The notes beneath the pieces are model-generated. The model did no database searches and was not told where the DNA came from. It was given only the letters and a program-made list of their open reading frames with translations. Positions 30,901-39,223 of a stretch of DNA of 40,843 nucleotides are shown one piece after another. A program made the position numbers and the translations under genes. Positions within the stretch are counted from its first letter, which is position 1; every line of letters begins with the position of its first letter. Source of the stretch: a virus; IMG/VR virus record IMGVR_UViG_3300011116_000283, positions 1 to 40,843 of that record; one strand, given 5' to 3'.

Positions 30901-32892
30901 ATTTATACCAGGAAGTACATTTTTAAGTAAACTTAGGTTACCAAGAGCCATGCTTGCACGAGCAAACGGATCAAGTATTGAGTTTTTTGGTATATATGCA
31001 AGGCGAATAAGGTTTAAGTTACTAAATACAGCGTTTGCTAAATCTAATACCTCACCAGTACCCATGACAGCTTTAGAAGCAACCGCTCCTTTGACCTGTC
31101 CAGCAGTAATTGGTGACCTTCCACCTAAAACTCTTTTAGAATTTAATATAATTTCTATTTCTAACTTACGGAAATCAAGCATTGGAATGATTGATGCTTC
31201 GTTTGAGATAGAAAAGAAATTACTTACGTTAATTCCACCGTTTTCATCTGGAACAAAACCATTTTTTGTAGCATATTCTTTAATTGTTTGACGGCGACCC
31301 TTGACTGCGTTGTGCCAACTGGTAATTAATTTAACTTGATCAGCAGCAGTTCTAACATCAGCCACATCTGCAGCACCTGCAAATTTGGCTAGTTTTAACA
31401 TTACCTGTTGTTCAATATAATCTAAGGCAATTGCACGTTGAGTATCATCTTGGGCGTTTAAAAACCTAGATACCATCTTGCGTTTAAAGTCTGTACCTTC
31501 TTGACCACGAAGAATCTGAAGGCGATTTAAGTCTGAAAGTACATCCATTGCTGATTCATACTTACGTGGGTTTGATATATTAATCATTCCCTGTGGGCGA
31601 CCTGACCCTACCCAAGCAATGGTACGAATAACACGATCATATGGAGATGATTGGTAAACCTGAGTACGCCAGCCGTTGCCACCATCTTTGCCAAATAGTT
31701 TTAAATCACCAAACTTGGCTTGAAGCTTAAGCTTTTCTTTAGCAAGTTTGACTGATTCAACAGATGCAAACTTACCTGGTTGATAAGATGAGAACTGACC
31801 AACATTAATATCATCCTTAAAACCTTCTAAAGCATATTTAAATTCTCTGTCTCTTGCTTTTTTATCTTCGATAAGTTGTTGATACCTAGGTGTTAATTTA
31901 GGATCTAAAGCCTCTGTATGAATCTTAGATAGATCTGAAATAGGATCTATATTATTCATTCCATAGTTGTCTAAGTGATCAGCGATTAAAGGCGACTTGG
32001 TAAAAAATCTTTGGAAAGCTAACTTATCTCCACGCTCGGCTAGTAGATAATCAGCCATATCTCTATGGTTATCAATACGAGCCATAATCGCTGCAGAGCG
32101 ATTAGGATTAGATCCATTAGATACTAATGGGTTAGCAATAATCTTACTTACATCTTTTGTTTTAACTGCATCATCTACTAACTTAGATAATCCTGTAGGT
32201 GCTGGAGTTCCATCATTACGAGTACCCCATGCAACTGCTTCTTCTAAGTTCTTTTTAAATAGATCTTGGTCAGCTTTAGTTACTATCTTTTCAGAACCAA
32301 GTGCTGTGGTTTTTGCTGCTTTGACTGCAGAACCAACACCTTTACTGCCAAGTAAAGCAAGTCCTAAGTCGGTACTACCAGATGCAAGCCATCCAAGAAA
32401 CTCATTTTTATATGCTTGGTTTCTTTGCTTGTCATCAAAGACGTTAAAGTCTTTGTCCATGAATGTAGGTGTAATTTGGTCTGGCAAGATTGCGCCGACT
32501 GTTTGACCAACTTGGGTGGCAAGAGCCTGACCCATTGAAATTTTCTTGGCTTGCTCTTTAGCAAATCTAAAGCTTTGTACAAATCCTTTTGTTTGACCTT
32601 GACGTGCTGCTTCTGCAGCAAGGAAAGGTGTTGCTACTGTTTGAGTAACGGCACTAACTACACCGCCAACTTTTTCCATTACATTGAGAGCAGGATTAAC
32701 TACATATTTATATAAATTTGGTTTGCTTTTTGATTTCTCAATTGCTCCAGCAATGCCAGCACCAACTTTTTCCTCTACTTTACCTACAGCAGTTTTATCT
32801 AATACTTCTTTTTTAAATTCATTAACTCTGCTTAAAGGGTTAGGCGTGGAAGTTGTGCCTGTTTCAGCTCTCCAGTCATCCCATATTCCCAT
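27919..32892 (-). CDS. Giant internal virion protein (1657 aa)
   Basis: The largest gene. The N-terminal 180 residues hold amphipathic or membrane-active helices (VGGVVSAVTQTVATPFLAAE, FLGWLASGSTDLGLALLGSK). A coiled-coil of about 90 residues lies near 690-780 (ELKPVVERWEVAQKTLDDAE and following). An AARFAMSFPLAFFNSQAVAL stretch near 1130 is hydrophobic. The C-terminal 300 residues are helical and charged. The size, helicity and neighbours suggest a DNA-ejection protein like T7 gp16 in role, but no lysozyme or transglycosylase motif and no RNA-polymerase motif was found. It contains a perfect 24-bp palindrome at 30509-30532. Confidence 0.75.
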   Translation of the reverse strand: MGIWDDWRAETGTTSTPNPLSRVNEFKKEVLDKTAVGKVEEKVGAGIAGAIEKSKSKPNLYKYVVNPALNVMEKVGGVVSAVTQTVATPFLAAEAARQGQTKGFVQSFRFAKEQAKKISMGQALATQVGQTVGAILPDQITPTFMDKDFNVFDDKQRNQAYKNEFLGWLASGSTDLGLALLGSKGVGSAVKAAKTTALGSEKIVTKADQDLFKKNLEEAVAWGTRNDGTPAPTGLSKLVDDAVKTKDVSKIIANPLVSNGSNPNRSAAIMARIDNHRDMADYLLAERGDKLAFQRFFTKSPLIADHLDNYGMNNIDPISDLSKIHTEALDPKLTPRYQQLIEDKKARDREFKYALEGFKDDINVGQFSSYQPGKFASVESVKLAKEKLKLQAKFGDLKLFGKDGGNGWRTQVYQSSPYDRVIRTIAWVGSGRPQGMINISNPRKYESAMDVLSDLNRLQILRGQEGTDFKRKMVSRFLNAQDDTQRAIALDYIEQQVMLKLAKFAGAADVADVRTAADQVKLITSWHNAVKGRRQTIKEYATKNGFVPDENGGINVSNFFSISNEASIIPMLDFRKLEIEIILNSKRVLGGRSPITAGQVKGAVASKAVMGTGEVLDLANAVFSNLNLIRLAYIPKNSILDPFARASMALGNLSLLKNVLPGINNLVHNTSLRADSAKRFIPGSPTRQAYRAEKQAQKEMDILAGELKPVVERWEVAQKTLDDAEKNLNAAIAAQAKAESALRKATKTNKADLTAAKNNADYQMFLAQRAFVDADDALTNSADMVNGVSSLMKKHRDTLTAAATHRAELQQYKYLGQDKEILEVNGKKYTIDGLADPNIRGASAYLAEMDTAANFINTQTQSQISRQLRADGTRFVTIPRNDVKPYMNALTHIANRQIRQELDMPLGMLFRGDSPIEVVRYLYKDTKGAEYRRRMESRAGRPMGQDDFLNWATATQDKLFKMYPDPNIREIVLNRAVSIDEMTAALKNRPDLLPEIDGPNIDLSDLNRLERGLVKTQGAIDAAWRVLAASENRMVRNPLFLTYVREEMKDLIAAAQRNGIDPSDAVVNNQFRQVAYRKATDRVERTLYSSRRLSNGMYAARFAMSFPLAFFNSQAVALRLMAKNPMNAYWYGTIANAFDNFENYEDEDGNTYKSMKDVPPGKNVTVKYPIPYGDKLPKVIKDSLKPYTDSRGGGLKWNPKQMEFMIADPSVSWFGGVTLSELVKNGFTAPFGLWKIYGEDISEGLRNTFGDDFYENSLLYAGYPIEGKNIAETAKNAIVPSYLQSLIDSGKIPGPIAAAMSAVGLDKSERFADDVNMFFRVQYSEWDRNGRVGAPPDMATAAKAAGNMAFIRSISQFSAPIATTFDPVTRAATQYYSDLVTQFNGDYDKAQERFVQDFGVDGLAFIGSNRKNIAGVSANLSDIKMLRNNPELLESIGRYDTKFAQMLSTGYGDLTDEYSTEVAAIYKRMNFPGGYNSPLTQQKSAEEVRKSVEARRGWYEYDKLSKWRDAMMYQYGIRSTSEARYETTGMQAYFNEQVARISGDFKGWADERQQGAKDFWNVTVPVIEEIVNNQKWMSHAGKQTNKWNEIAFYLQQIKQWKKDYDLVMNDPRRERDLRIQLSQWHFDFLQAAGDDFDTFSARWFENMPQLSTDLVVR
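30509..30532. repeat. Perfect 24-bp palindrome inside the 1657-aa gene
   Basis: The sequence from TGTTTCTTCATT (30509-30520) is followed at once by its exact reverse complement, with no loop. It is in frame within the giant virion protein gene (encoding part of a helical region), so any function would be at DNA or RNA level. Confidence 0.9.
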
Positions 32893-33046
32893 TCGGATTA
32901 ATTTCCCTTTCAGCTGTTAATTCTTCTAATAATGCATAACGATCATCATCTGATTCAAATTCAAATCGTGCTAAATCCCATGCAACTGGTGCTAATTCAA
33001 AACCCAGGTACTCAAGATTCTCTTCAAACTTTTTAAATATTTTCAT
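32876..33046 (-). CDS. Small acidic hypothetical protein (56 aa)
   Basis: ATG 33046 starts inside the preceding gene's end and the TGA at 32876-32878 lies inside the 1657-aa gene. Product: MKIFKKFEENLEYLGFELAP, then VAWDLARFEFESDDDRYALL, a helical acidic protein. The intact frame filling an otherwise 140-base gap and the two overlaps support it. No family is recognised. Confidence 0.65.
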   Translation of the reverse strand: MKIFKKFEENLEYLGFELAPVAWDLARFEFESDDDRYALLEELTAEREINPNGNMG

Positions 33047-33458
33047 CTATTTGGCTTTTTAAATATTTAGTAAATGCCTTCATAGTTCCAGTTGAATTAG
33101 GTGAATCAGCAAATGTCTGCATCAATGGAAGGTATTTGGCTATCATAGATAGATCTGCAATTTGCGTATCTGCTGGGTTTGGTAGATTAAGTATTTCTCT
33201 ACCTGGACCAGGAGTATTACCACCAACTCCAGCGGTAACAAACTCATTAGCTCTACGTGTTTCTGCGCCTAACGGAATAATGTTTGCTAAAGGATCTTGT
33301 GCTTTAGCCATAGGTGCAGCATTTTGATCTGCTAAGAATTGTTTTTGTTCACCATATGCTGCATCTGGTAATCGTTTTACACCTTGTGCTGGAGGCAAGT
33401 CACTTCGATTAGACATTGCCCCAGGCATAGGAACAGCAGCAGGATTAACCATTGACAT
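33033..33458 (-). CDS. Hypothetical virion-module protein (141 aa)
   Basis: A Pro/Ala/Asn-rich, poorly structured N-terminal half (VNPAAVPMPGAMSNRSDLPP) followed by a helix-forming end (ADLSMIAKYLPLMQTFADSP, then FTKYLKSQIDENI). The ATG follows GTAGGTAACTC. It lies between the two large internal-protein groups; a minor virion protein is possible. No motif is recognised. Confidence 0.7.
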   Translation of the reverse strand: MSMVNPAAVPMPGAMSNRSDLPPAQGVKRLPDAAYGEQKQFLADQNAAPMAKAQDPLANIIPLGAETRRANEFVTAGVGGNTPGPGREILNLPNPADTQIADLSMIAKYLPLMQTFADSPNSTGTMKAFTKYLKSQIDENI

Positions 33459-33465
33459 GAGTTAC

Positions 33466-34974
33466 CTACTTCTTTTTAGGACGATATGGAACAGGACCTG
33501 CATATCCACCAGCTGGAACTTTTCCTTTTGATGGGATGTTAATTGCAGTGTTTCTGTAAATCTTTCTAGGATCTTTAATTTTCTTGTTTGCTGCCATTAA
33601 CTCTGAAAGAGTTACGCCAGATTTTTTAGCAATACCAGATAATGTATCTCCAGCATTTACTCTGTAAGTAGATCCACCTGCACCTACCTTTGTACCAACA
33701 AATCTTCCTTGACCAGTAATACGTGGTTGATTACTTCTTGCCTCTGGTCCTGGTGTTTTAGCAGCATTAATCTTTGCTTTCTTAGCACCTGCTGGTTCTT
33801 TTGTTAATGCTTGTAATACTGGCTTACCTAGTAGACTTGCAGCAGTAACTGCTAAAGCTGCTCTACCTGTAAGTGCTCTACCAGCAAACTTAGCAGCACC
33901 TAATGCTGCAGCTTTTGCTCCGCCTTTTTTGGCAGCGGTTTTAGCAACAACTGGACCTGCGCTAGGACGTACGGCAAGTTCTTTGCCTGGAACATTTGGC
34001 TTAGATGATACAACTGTTGAAGGTACTTTAATAGCTTTAGCTGCTTTATTCTTTTCAACAATAGATTTAATTTGTTTATCATCAAACTTAAATTGAAGTT
34101 TACCAGTTTTTGGATTAAATTTACCTACACCAATTGGTTTAGCACCTGCTGGTATTCGACTTTTAACTTCTGTAGCAGCAGACTTGGCTGCTTTAGCAAC
34201 TGGGGCTGCAGCTTTAGCTGCTACCTTTGCAGCTTTTTCCTGACGGAACAAAGCTTTATTAAGTGCAGACTTTGGCTTTACGCCTTCTTTAATAAGTCTG
34301 TCATAAATTGCTTTACCTTCTGCATTAAGTTCTTTACCTGCAGCAAAACCTTTTTTAGCAACTGGTAATTTTTTATCAGCAGTAGGTGTTTGAACTTTTC
34401 TTAATTTTTCCATTTTCTTTTCTGCTGGACCACCAGTGGTATATTTTTTTCCTTGTATTTCTACAACACCTTTAGGTGTTTTAATTTTTTTACCTGTCTT
34501 AGGGTCAATTTTATAACCTTGTGGTTTAGGTTCTGGTGCGGTTACAGCACTGCGAACTTTTCCAGCATCAGTTATTTTAGGTAAACGCTTACCAATTTTT
34601 TCTGACTTTGGTTCAAATAATCTTTTTTGTGAAAGCTCTGCAGCTTGACGATCTGCCTTTGACATTGCTTCTAATTCTGCTTTGTCATAAGGATACATTC
34701 TTAATGCTTCTGCTTTAGCAGCAGCACGATCACGAGCCATACGCTCTTGTGCAGTCTCAGTAGGTTTAACACTAATCTTATTACCTTTATCGTCGGTAAT
34801 ATAACCCTTCTTGGCTTCTGCCTTCATTTCTTTAAGAACTTCAATATCATCCTTAGAGAACTTTGTAAAAGGGTCTTTTAAACTTGCTTTCTTTGCACCG
34901 CTAAAAGTTTTTTTAGCGTCAACTTTGGCAGCCTTACGTGCCTGCCTGAATTTCTTTGGAGTCTTGGCTGCCAT
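33466..34974 (-). CDS. Lys/Ala-rich core protein with C-terminal LysM domain (502 aa)
   Basis: Extremely basic: Lys/Ala-rich histone-like tracts run from residue 1 to 400 (AAKVDAKKTFSGAKKASLKD, KAAKVAAKAAAPVAKAAKSA). A LysM motif lies at about residues 435-480 (YRVNAGDTLSGIAKKSGVTL, ending AINIPSKGK), closely like the one in the 413-aa protein. The basic part probably binds packaged DNA or the core; LysM would bind peptidoglycan on ejection. The position just after the portal and a small basic protein supports an internal core role. Confidence 0.8.
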   Translation of the reverse strand: MAAKTPKKFRQARKAAKVDAKKTFSGAKKASLKDPFTKFSKDDIEVLKEMKAEAKKGYITDDKGNKISVKPTETAQERMARDRAAAKAEALRMYPYDKAELEAMSKADRQAAELSQKRLFEPKSEKIGKRLPKITDAGKVRSAVTAPEPKPQGYKIDPKTGKKIKTPKGVVEIQGKKYTTGGPAEKKMEKLRKVQTPTADKKLPVAKKGFAAGKELNAEGKAIYDRLIKEGVKPKSALNKALFRQEKAAKVAAKAAAPVAKAAKSAATEVKSRIPAGAKPIGVGKFNPKTGKLQFKFDDKQIKSIVEKNKAAKAIKVPSTVVSSKPNVPGKELAVRPSAGPVVAKTAAKKGGAKAAALGAAKFAGRALTGRAALAVTAASLLGKPVLQALTKEPAGAKKAKINAAKTPGPEARSNQPRITGQGRFVGTKVGAGGSTYRVNAGDTLSGIAKKSGVTLSELMAANKKIKDPRKIYRNTAINIPSKGKVPAGGYAGPVPYRPKKK

Positions 34975-35000
34975 AGTTATCCTTTGCTTATAAAATAAAA

Positions 35001-35150
35001 TTACTTAATTTTTGCTTTGTTGCCTTTTACGCCTTTAGGGGTAATGCCGAACTTAACCATTCCGCCACCTTTAGCGGCACCTGCTGGCTTCTTGCCCATG
35101 ATTGGCTTTCCAACGTTTGCCTTGGCTGACTTTCCTTGCTTTCCGATCAT
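35001..35150 (-). CDS. Small basic Gly/Lys-rich protein (49 aa)
   Basis: ATG 35150 is preceded by AACAAGGAGAAACAA, a much better start than upstream in-frame codons, which fall within the portal gene. Product: MIGKQGKSAKANVGKPIMGK, then GGGMVKFGITPKGVKGNKAK. Strongly basic and probably disordered; it may bind DNA. Similar tiny basic proteins follow the capsid gene. Confidence 0.7.
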   Translation of the reverse strand: MIGKQGKSAKANVGKPIMGKKPAGAAKGGGMVKFGITPKGVKGNKAKIK

Positions 35151-35163
35151 TTGTTTCTCCTTG

Positions 35164-36936
35164 TTATGCTGGTATTTGACGAGTAACTCTCGCTGATAGA
35201 TTTGGATTTCCTCCACCAGTTAATCCTGCAAGAAGCTCTTGCATTGCTGGTCTACCTTGTGGAAGTTGTGGTGCTTGACCACCAGCCATTGGCTCAGGAC
35301 CTGCTGGTACTTCTGGCATTCCTGGTTGTGCTGGTTGTTCTTTTGGTGCTGGTTCTGGCTTAAAAGCATTTGCTACTGCATCTTCAAGAGGTATACCTTT
35401 TTTACGATCAGTAATAACACTTGCCATTTTTTCAACAATCTTCATTGGATCTTGACCTTGCATTACCATTTGTGGAATTGCTGCAGCCATAGAAGATACG
35501 GATGCTTTTAGTGAATCACGCATTTCTTCAATGTCAATTGCTCTCTCTTCTTCACCAGCATTTAGTGAGATAGGAAGGTTGCGACGCAACATTCCTCGAG
35601 AAATTAATTTATCTCCTCTTGCTTGTAGACCCCATACCAAAGCACGGTTAGGATCTAAACCTGCCATTAAACCGTATTCAACGGTTACGCCATAGTTACC
35701 ATTAATATCTGAACTTGGCTTATATTTTAATTTGTATGGAACTCCATTGGCTGTTGCAGATACTTCACGAGTTAACTCTGGGAAGTATGCTTCATCGGTT
35801 GCAAATGCAAATGAAATTGCTTGACCAATTGCTTCGCCAAGGATTGATTGATAAATCTTAACTTGAGAATCGTATCCAGCCATAAGTGCTTTAACACCTT
35901 GACCTGTAACGATAGAACCTTCAGCTTGTCCTGCACGAGCTTGAGGAAAGCGAGTTCCTAATTTCATTTCATCTGCTAGAACATTGTTCTCAGCAAATGC
36001 ATATTGAGGTACGTCTAGATTAACCCTACGTATTTTTTCAGGACTGTTCGAACGAATGACCGAATCAGGACCAACGGATAGAGAAGTAACATCATTAGGA
36101 AGAGCAAGGGGAGCTTCAACAGACTTTTGAACAGCCTCCATCGTAAGAAGCGCAAGTCTCGCTTTCGCTGCATACACTGGTAACACATCATCAAATTGTC
36201 CTCTGGATTCACCATCGAGCGAAGGACGTTGTGCAATTGCAACTGGAACTGTACCTGTCTTGTTAGGCGTGGTCGCAAGAACTAAACCTCCACGATCTGG
36301 TAAAAATAAAACTGTTCTGTCTTTATCTGTCCAACGTACAACCTGTAGTAATGAGTTACCATCACCACGAGTAAATGAATTGGATTGTAAAATTTGATCT
36401 GCATACTCTGGGAAGTGTGCTGCCAAATCACCCGCCTTACGGTGATATAGGCGAGCGTAGGTGTTGACAACACCGAAGCGATCCATGTCGTAATAAGCAC
36501 CCATAGAGTTTTCAATATGGATGTGTGGTCTCTTGTCTTTAAAGTTTGGTTCAACTCTAATAGGAACGAAACCGTATGTTGCTAGTTGGTCTGCGCCACG
36601 CAGTAACTCTGTACCTAGTCTGGATGCTGCTACGTAGTAGTTAGCAATCTTTGTACGCTTGTCAGCCTTGGTACGCTGGTTATCATCTAATGATGAATCT
36701 CCAGCAGCAGTAATGGTAGGTAGAACACCGACTTGTTCAGAAACATCTCGAGCAACAACATCAATAAGGTTGGCAATAATAGGACGTGACCATACTCCTT
36801 CAGGAAATAATCCTTGGAATACTTGATCTGCTTGTCCTGCTCTAACTAAAGCAACCTCACGCATGCGTCTATCACGTTCGGAGTTACGAGCTTTTAATTG
36901 CTCAAAGGCTTGTTGTAGTTCTTTCATTAATGTCAC
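35164..36936 (-). CDS. Portal protein (podovirus-type)
   Basis: A 590-aa protein. It has the portal layout: N-terminal helical wing (QVFQGLFPEGVWSRPIIANL, then VVARDVSEQVGVLPTI), central VPIRVEPNFKDKRPHIHIEN clip/stem region, a conserved MKLGTRFPQARAGQAEGSIV before the long helices, and a Pro/Gln/Gly-rich C-terminal tail (PGMPEVPAGPEPMAGG). It forms the dodecamer at the DNA vertex. The first start is GTG 36936, overlapping the terminase TGA; ATG 36927 is an alternative. Confidence 0.85.
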   Translation of the reverse strand: MTLMKELQQAFEQLKARNSERDRRMREVALVRAGQADQVFQGLFPEGVWSRPIIANLIDVVARDVSEQVGVLPTITAAGDSSLDDNQRTKADKRTKIANYYVAASRLGTELLRGADQLATYGFVPIRVEPNFKDKRPHIHIENSMGAYYDMDRFGVVNTYARLYHRKAGDLAAHFPEYADQILQSNSFTRGDGNSLLQVVRWTDKDRTVLFLPDRGGLVLATTPNKTGTVPVAIAQRPSLDGESRGQFDDVLPVYAAKARLALLTMEAVQKSVEAPLALPNDVTSLSVGPDSVIRSNSPEKIRRVNLDVPQYAFAENNVLADEMKLGTRFPQARAGQAEGSIVTGQGVKALMAGYDSQVKIYQSILGEAIGQAISFAFATDEAYFPELTREVSATANGVPYKLKYKPSSDINGNYGVTVEYGLMAGLDPNRALVWGLQARGDKLISRGMLRRNLPISLNAGEEERAIDIEEMRDSLKASVSSMAAAIPQMVMQGQDPMKIVEKMASVITDRKKGIPLEDAVANAFKPEPAPKEQPAQPGMPEVPAGPEPMAGGQAPQLPQGRPAMQELLAGLTGGGNPNLSARVTRQIPA

Positions 36937-38822
36937 AATCTCGCAGTCCGCTGCGCTGCAGCTAGATCATCTAAGTTGATGATGTACCGAGACTCGATGT
37001 CTCCTCTAGGTGTAAATTGATTACTCAAAAAGTTAGGTACATTTGCTGAAGTAAGTAAAGTTTCTCTTGCTACGATCTCACAGAACCACAGTGCCATGAC
37101 TGCGTCCATCTTGAGTTTCTTGCCTTGTACTCCTGGTTGCCAGGTTACAAGTTGTTCGATTAACTTCTTTACGTGTTCATTCTTTGAGCTATCTGGTAAT
37201 TCAATTAAGTTATCGCCAGCATGCTTAAAGTTATTCATGACACCATCCCGCTTAGTAATGGTGCCGAATAAAGGAGCGAGTGAGGCTACGCCGAACTCGG
37301 GATCCTGTTTATTATTTCCTGTGTAGTGAGGTCTATAGTTGATACCTCGTGTCGACAGGAAGTTACGAATCTCTTCGTCTTGTGTAAGGAAAAGCTGAAA
37401 AGCATTTGATTCCACAATGACCGCATGCGGTTTATACGCATCGGTCCACTCCTTGATAAGAGAACGGATTGCTGCAGGTGTAGGGGCAGTCATGATGTGA
37501 ACATCCATGACATAGCGTTTGTGTGTTCTGCGATCAACCGCATAGGCAACAGCAGCGGTATCACCAGTCATTGCTGGATCAATACCAATGACTCTAAAGA
37601 AATTATTAGAGTTCTCAGGATGACCTGCTGCGCCTGCAACCAGCGCACCCGATTTTCTCATTCCATTTACTGCGCCTCTGACGCACATCGGGTCGAAGAT
37701 TGCATTCTCCGCAATATCGAGGTTCTGGTAAACCAGTGACCACTTAGATGGTCCTGCCTCGTTTCGGACAGCCGTTAGACGCTGTCCTGTCCATCGATCA
37801 AACATTCCATTCTCATCTGGGATATCATCCTCAGTAAGTGGTTGTTCAGATTTCTCCCAAAGGGTTTTCCAATCCTTTGGATCGTCTGCGTATTCTAAGA
37901 CCGCAGGCATGGACAAATATGACCAAGGGAGTACACCATCGGTGTAGTGGCTTGGATTTCTTAATTCTTTATATAGATCGACTGCCGAAACTCTGGTACC
38001 AACTACCAAGAGTTGACCGCCTCCTGGCGGTAAACGAGAGGCAACTTCTTGCCTAATCCATTCTTGTTGCTTAGCCCACTCTGAAGCGTTACTCAGAGTG
38101 ACCACGTCATCTAAAACTATTAAGTCGGCACGGTTACCATAAACCTGCCCGCCCATTCCTATAGCTTCTATAGTTGGGTCTTTAGCATCTGACTCACGTA
38201 CGTCACCACCAAGATATACCTTGGTAGCCGACCATTGGTCGGCGGTTGCTTTATATCCATCGGCTGGACCAAAGGCTACCTGAAGGTCTGCATACCGAGG
38301 ATGCGTCAAGCGTTGCTTGATCGCATACAAAAACTTCTTTGCCTGTTCCTGTGTCTTGGATATAACCATGACGTTAATGTTGGGATTCTTAACTACTCGA
38401 TAAGTTACGTAGTTAATTGTGATGGTCATAGTCTTGGCATGGTTAGGGGGTACATTTACCAAGAGGCGGGATAAGCCCGCCGATCCCTTTTCGTAAACCA
38501 TGGATTCATGTAACCAAGTTGGATCTTTACCTTCCAACATGGACACTACATTCATCATGTGCTTTGGTACTTTAGTACCAAGATACTTTTCAGAGAACTC
38601 TGTAAAATCAGACAAATTGGACCGAGCTTCTTCAGCGAGGTCCTGTGTTCTAAACCGAGCATTATCAATTAAAGCTGAGAAGCCTTCGGCTTCTCGGCGT
38701 TGGGTATCATACCAAGATCTAGATCTACCAATAACTTTTAGACCATCGGTAATAGTGCGCCCTTGGCGCACCAAGAGGATAAGTTCTTTCCTTGCTTCCT
38801 CTGGTGATAGCTGTCTTTCCAT
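36933..38822 (-). CDS. Terminase large subunit with N-terminal HTH
   Basis: From ATG 38822 the protein has 629 aa. Residues 5-58 (ILLVRQGRTITDGLKVIGRS, then RSWYDTQRREAEGF) read as a homeodomain-like helix-turn-helix typical of small terminase subunits. The ATPase follows: a variant Walker A NVPPNHAKT (about 123-131) and Walker B LIVLDD (about 234-239). The nuclease has FRVIGIDPAMTGDTAAVAYA, AVIVESNAFQLF and a late acidic MDAVMALWF. The enzyme cuts and pumps DNA into the head with the portal. GTG 38849 would add 9 residues. Hairpins occur at 38077-38100 and 38677-38695. Confidence 0.9.
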   Translation of the reverse strand: MERQLSPEEARKELILLVRQGRTITDGLKVIGRSRSWYDTQRREAEGFSALIDNARFRTQDLAEEARSNLSDFTEFSEKYLGTKVPKHMMNVVSMLEGKDPTWLHESMVYEKGSAGLSRLLVNVPPNHAKTMTITINYVTYRVVKNPNINVMVISKTQEQAKKFLYAIKQRLTHPRYADLQVAFGPADGYKATADQWSATKVYLGGDVRESDAKDPTIEAIGMGGQVYGNRADLIVLDDVVTLSNASEWAKQQEWIRQEVASRLPPGGGQLLVVGTRVSAVDLYKELRNPSHYTDGVLPWSYLSMPAVLEYADDPKDWKTLWEKSEQPLTEDDIPDENGMFDRWTGQRLTAVRNEAGPSKWSLVYQNLDIAENAIFDPMCVRGAVNGMRKSGALVAGAAGHPENSNNFFRVIGIDPAMTGDTAAVAYAVDRRTHKRYVMDVHIMTAPTPAAIRSLIKEWTDAYKPHAVIVESNAFQLFLTQDEEIRNFLSTRGINYRPHYTGNNKQDPEFGVASLAPLFGTITKRDGVMNNFKHAGDNLIELPDSSKNEHVKKLIEQLVTWQPGVQGKKLKMDAVMALWFCEIVARETLLTSANVPNFLSNQFTPRGDIESRYIINLDDLAAAQRTARL

Positions 38823-38896
38823 GTGCCTCCAGTGCCTGTAGGGGTCCACAGGGGTCTGGACAGAAGTATCCCCACTTATGCATATAAGTTCTTAAC

Positions 38897-38915
38897 GGCG
38901 GGCTAAATGCCCGCC
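38897..38915. repeat. GC-rich hairpin in the late leader
   Basis: A 7-bp perfect stem, GGCGGGC/GCCCGCC, with loop TAAAT, about 75 bases upstream of the terminase start. It lacks a T-run on either side. A neighbouring shorter stem ACTTAT/ATAAGT (38874-38889) lies closer to the gene. Together they may shape the terminase leader RNA or mark a packaging-related site. Confidence 0.55.
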
Positions 38916-39120
38916 TTAGAAGGCTCAGTGGAACTTCGCCTTATACTTATATAGGGGTCTAGAGCGTCGGCGTGTTTCAAGAGCAAAATAAATATTTTTT
39001 TCTTGGTATAACAAAACCGCAGGTCAGAGTAGGTTTTCTGGTGAAAATTATTTAGCTGATAGTGGGGGGAGGGTGGGGGGCGGTGTTAAACATGGTGGGG
39101 GTCGGCTAGGGCGCACGCAC

Positions 39121-39144
39121 AAAAAAAGGGGCAGAGGTTGCCCC
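39121..39144 (-). terminator. Second leftward terminator after the 39224-39487 gene
   Basis: On the leftward strand GGGGCA pairs with TGCCCC around a 5-base loop and is followed directly by seven T. It backs up the stronger hairpin at 39177-39209 and insulates the late region. Confidence 0.7.
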
Positions 39145-39176
39145 CCGCCCCGCAGAAAAACACGCTCAGACTTGAC

Positions 39177-39209
39177 AAAACCCCACACCCTGTGCTATCG
39201 GGTGCGGGG
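39177..39209 (-). terminator. First leftward terminator after the 39224-39487 gene
   Basis: On the leftward strand a 10-bp stem CCCCGCACCC/GGGTGTGGGG (one G-U pair) with a 9-base loop is followed by TTTTGTC. It sits 15 bases past the stop codon at 39224, so it ends the small leftward early transcript. Confidence 0.8.
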
Positions 39210-39223
39210 CTTCGCCTGACTAT

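Larger units (their letters stand above)
38823..39223. other. Non-coding control region upstream of terminase
   Basis: About 400 bases without a gene. From right to left it holds two tandem leftward terminators (39177-39209, 39121-39144), a G-tract cluster (39064-39101), an A/T-rich stretch (38985-39004), three AGGGGTC boxes (38840, 38850, 38953) and a GC hairpin (38897-38915). A late promoter and a packaging start site are expected here. On the leftward strand a TTGAAA (38977-38982) and a TATATA box occur, but with about 21 bases between them, so the promoter is uncertain. Confidence 0.55.

Noticed and set aside
27919-32892. Virion RNA polymerase (as in N4) for the 1657-aa protein
   Set aside because: The capsid resembles the N4 type, but none of the polymerase motifs were visible in the protein, which is helical with coiled-coil regions. 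An internal ejection protein fits better.
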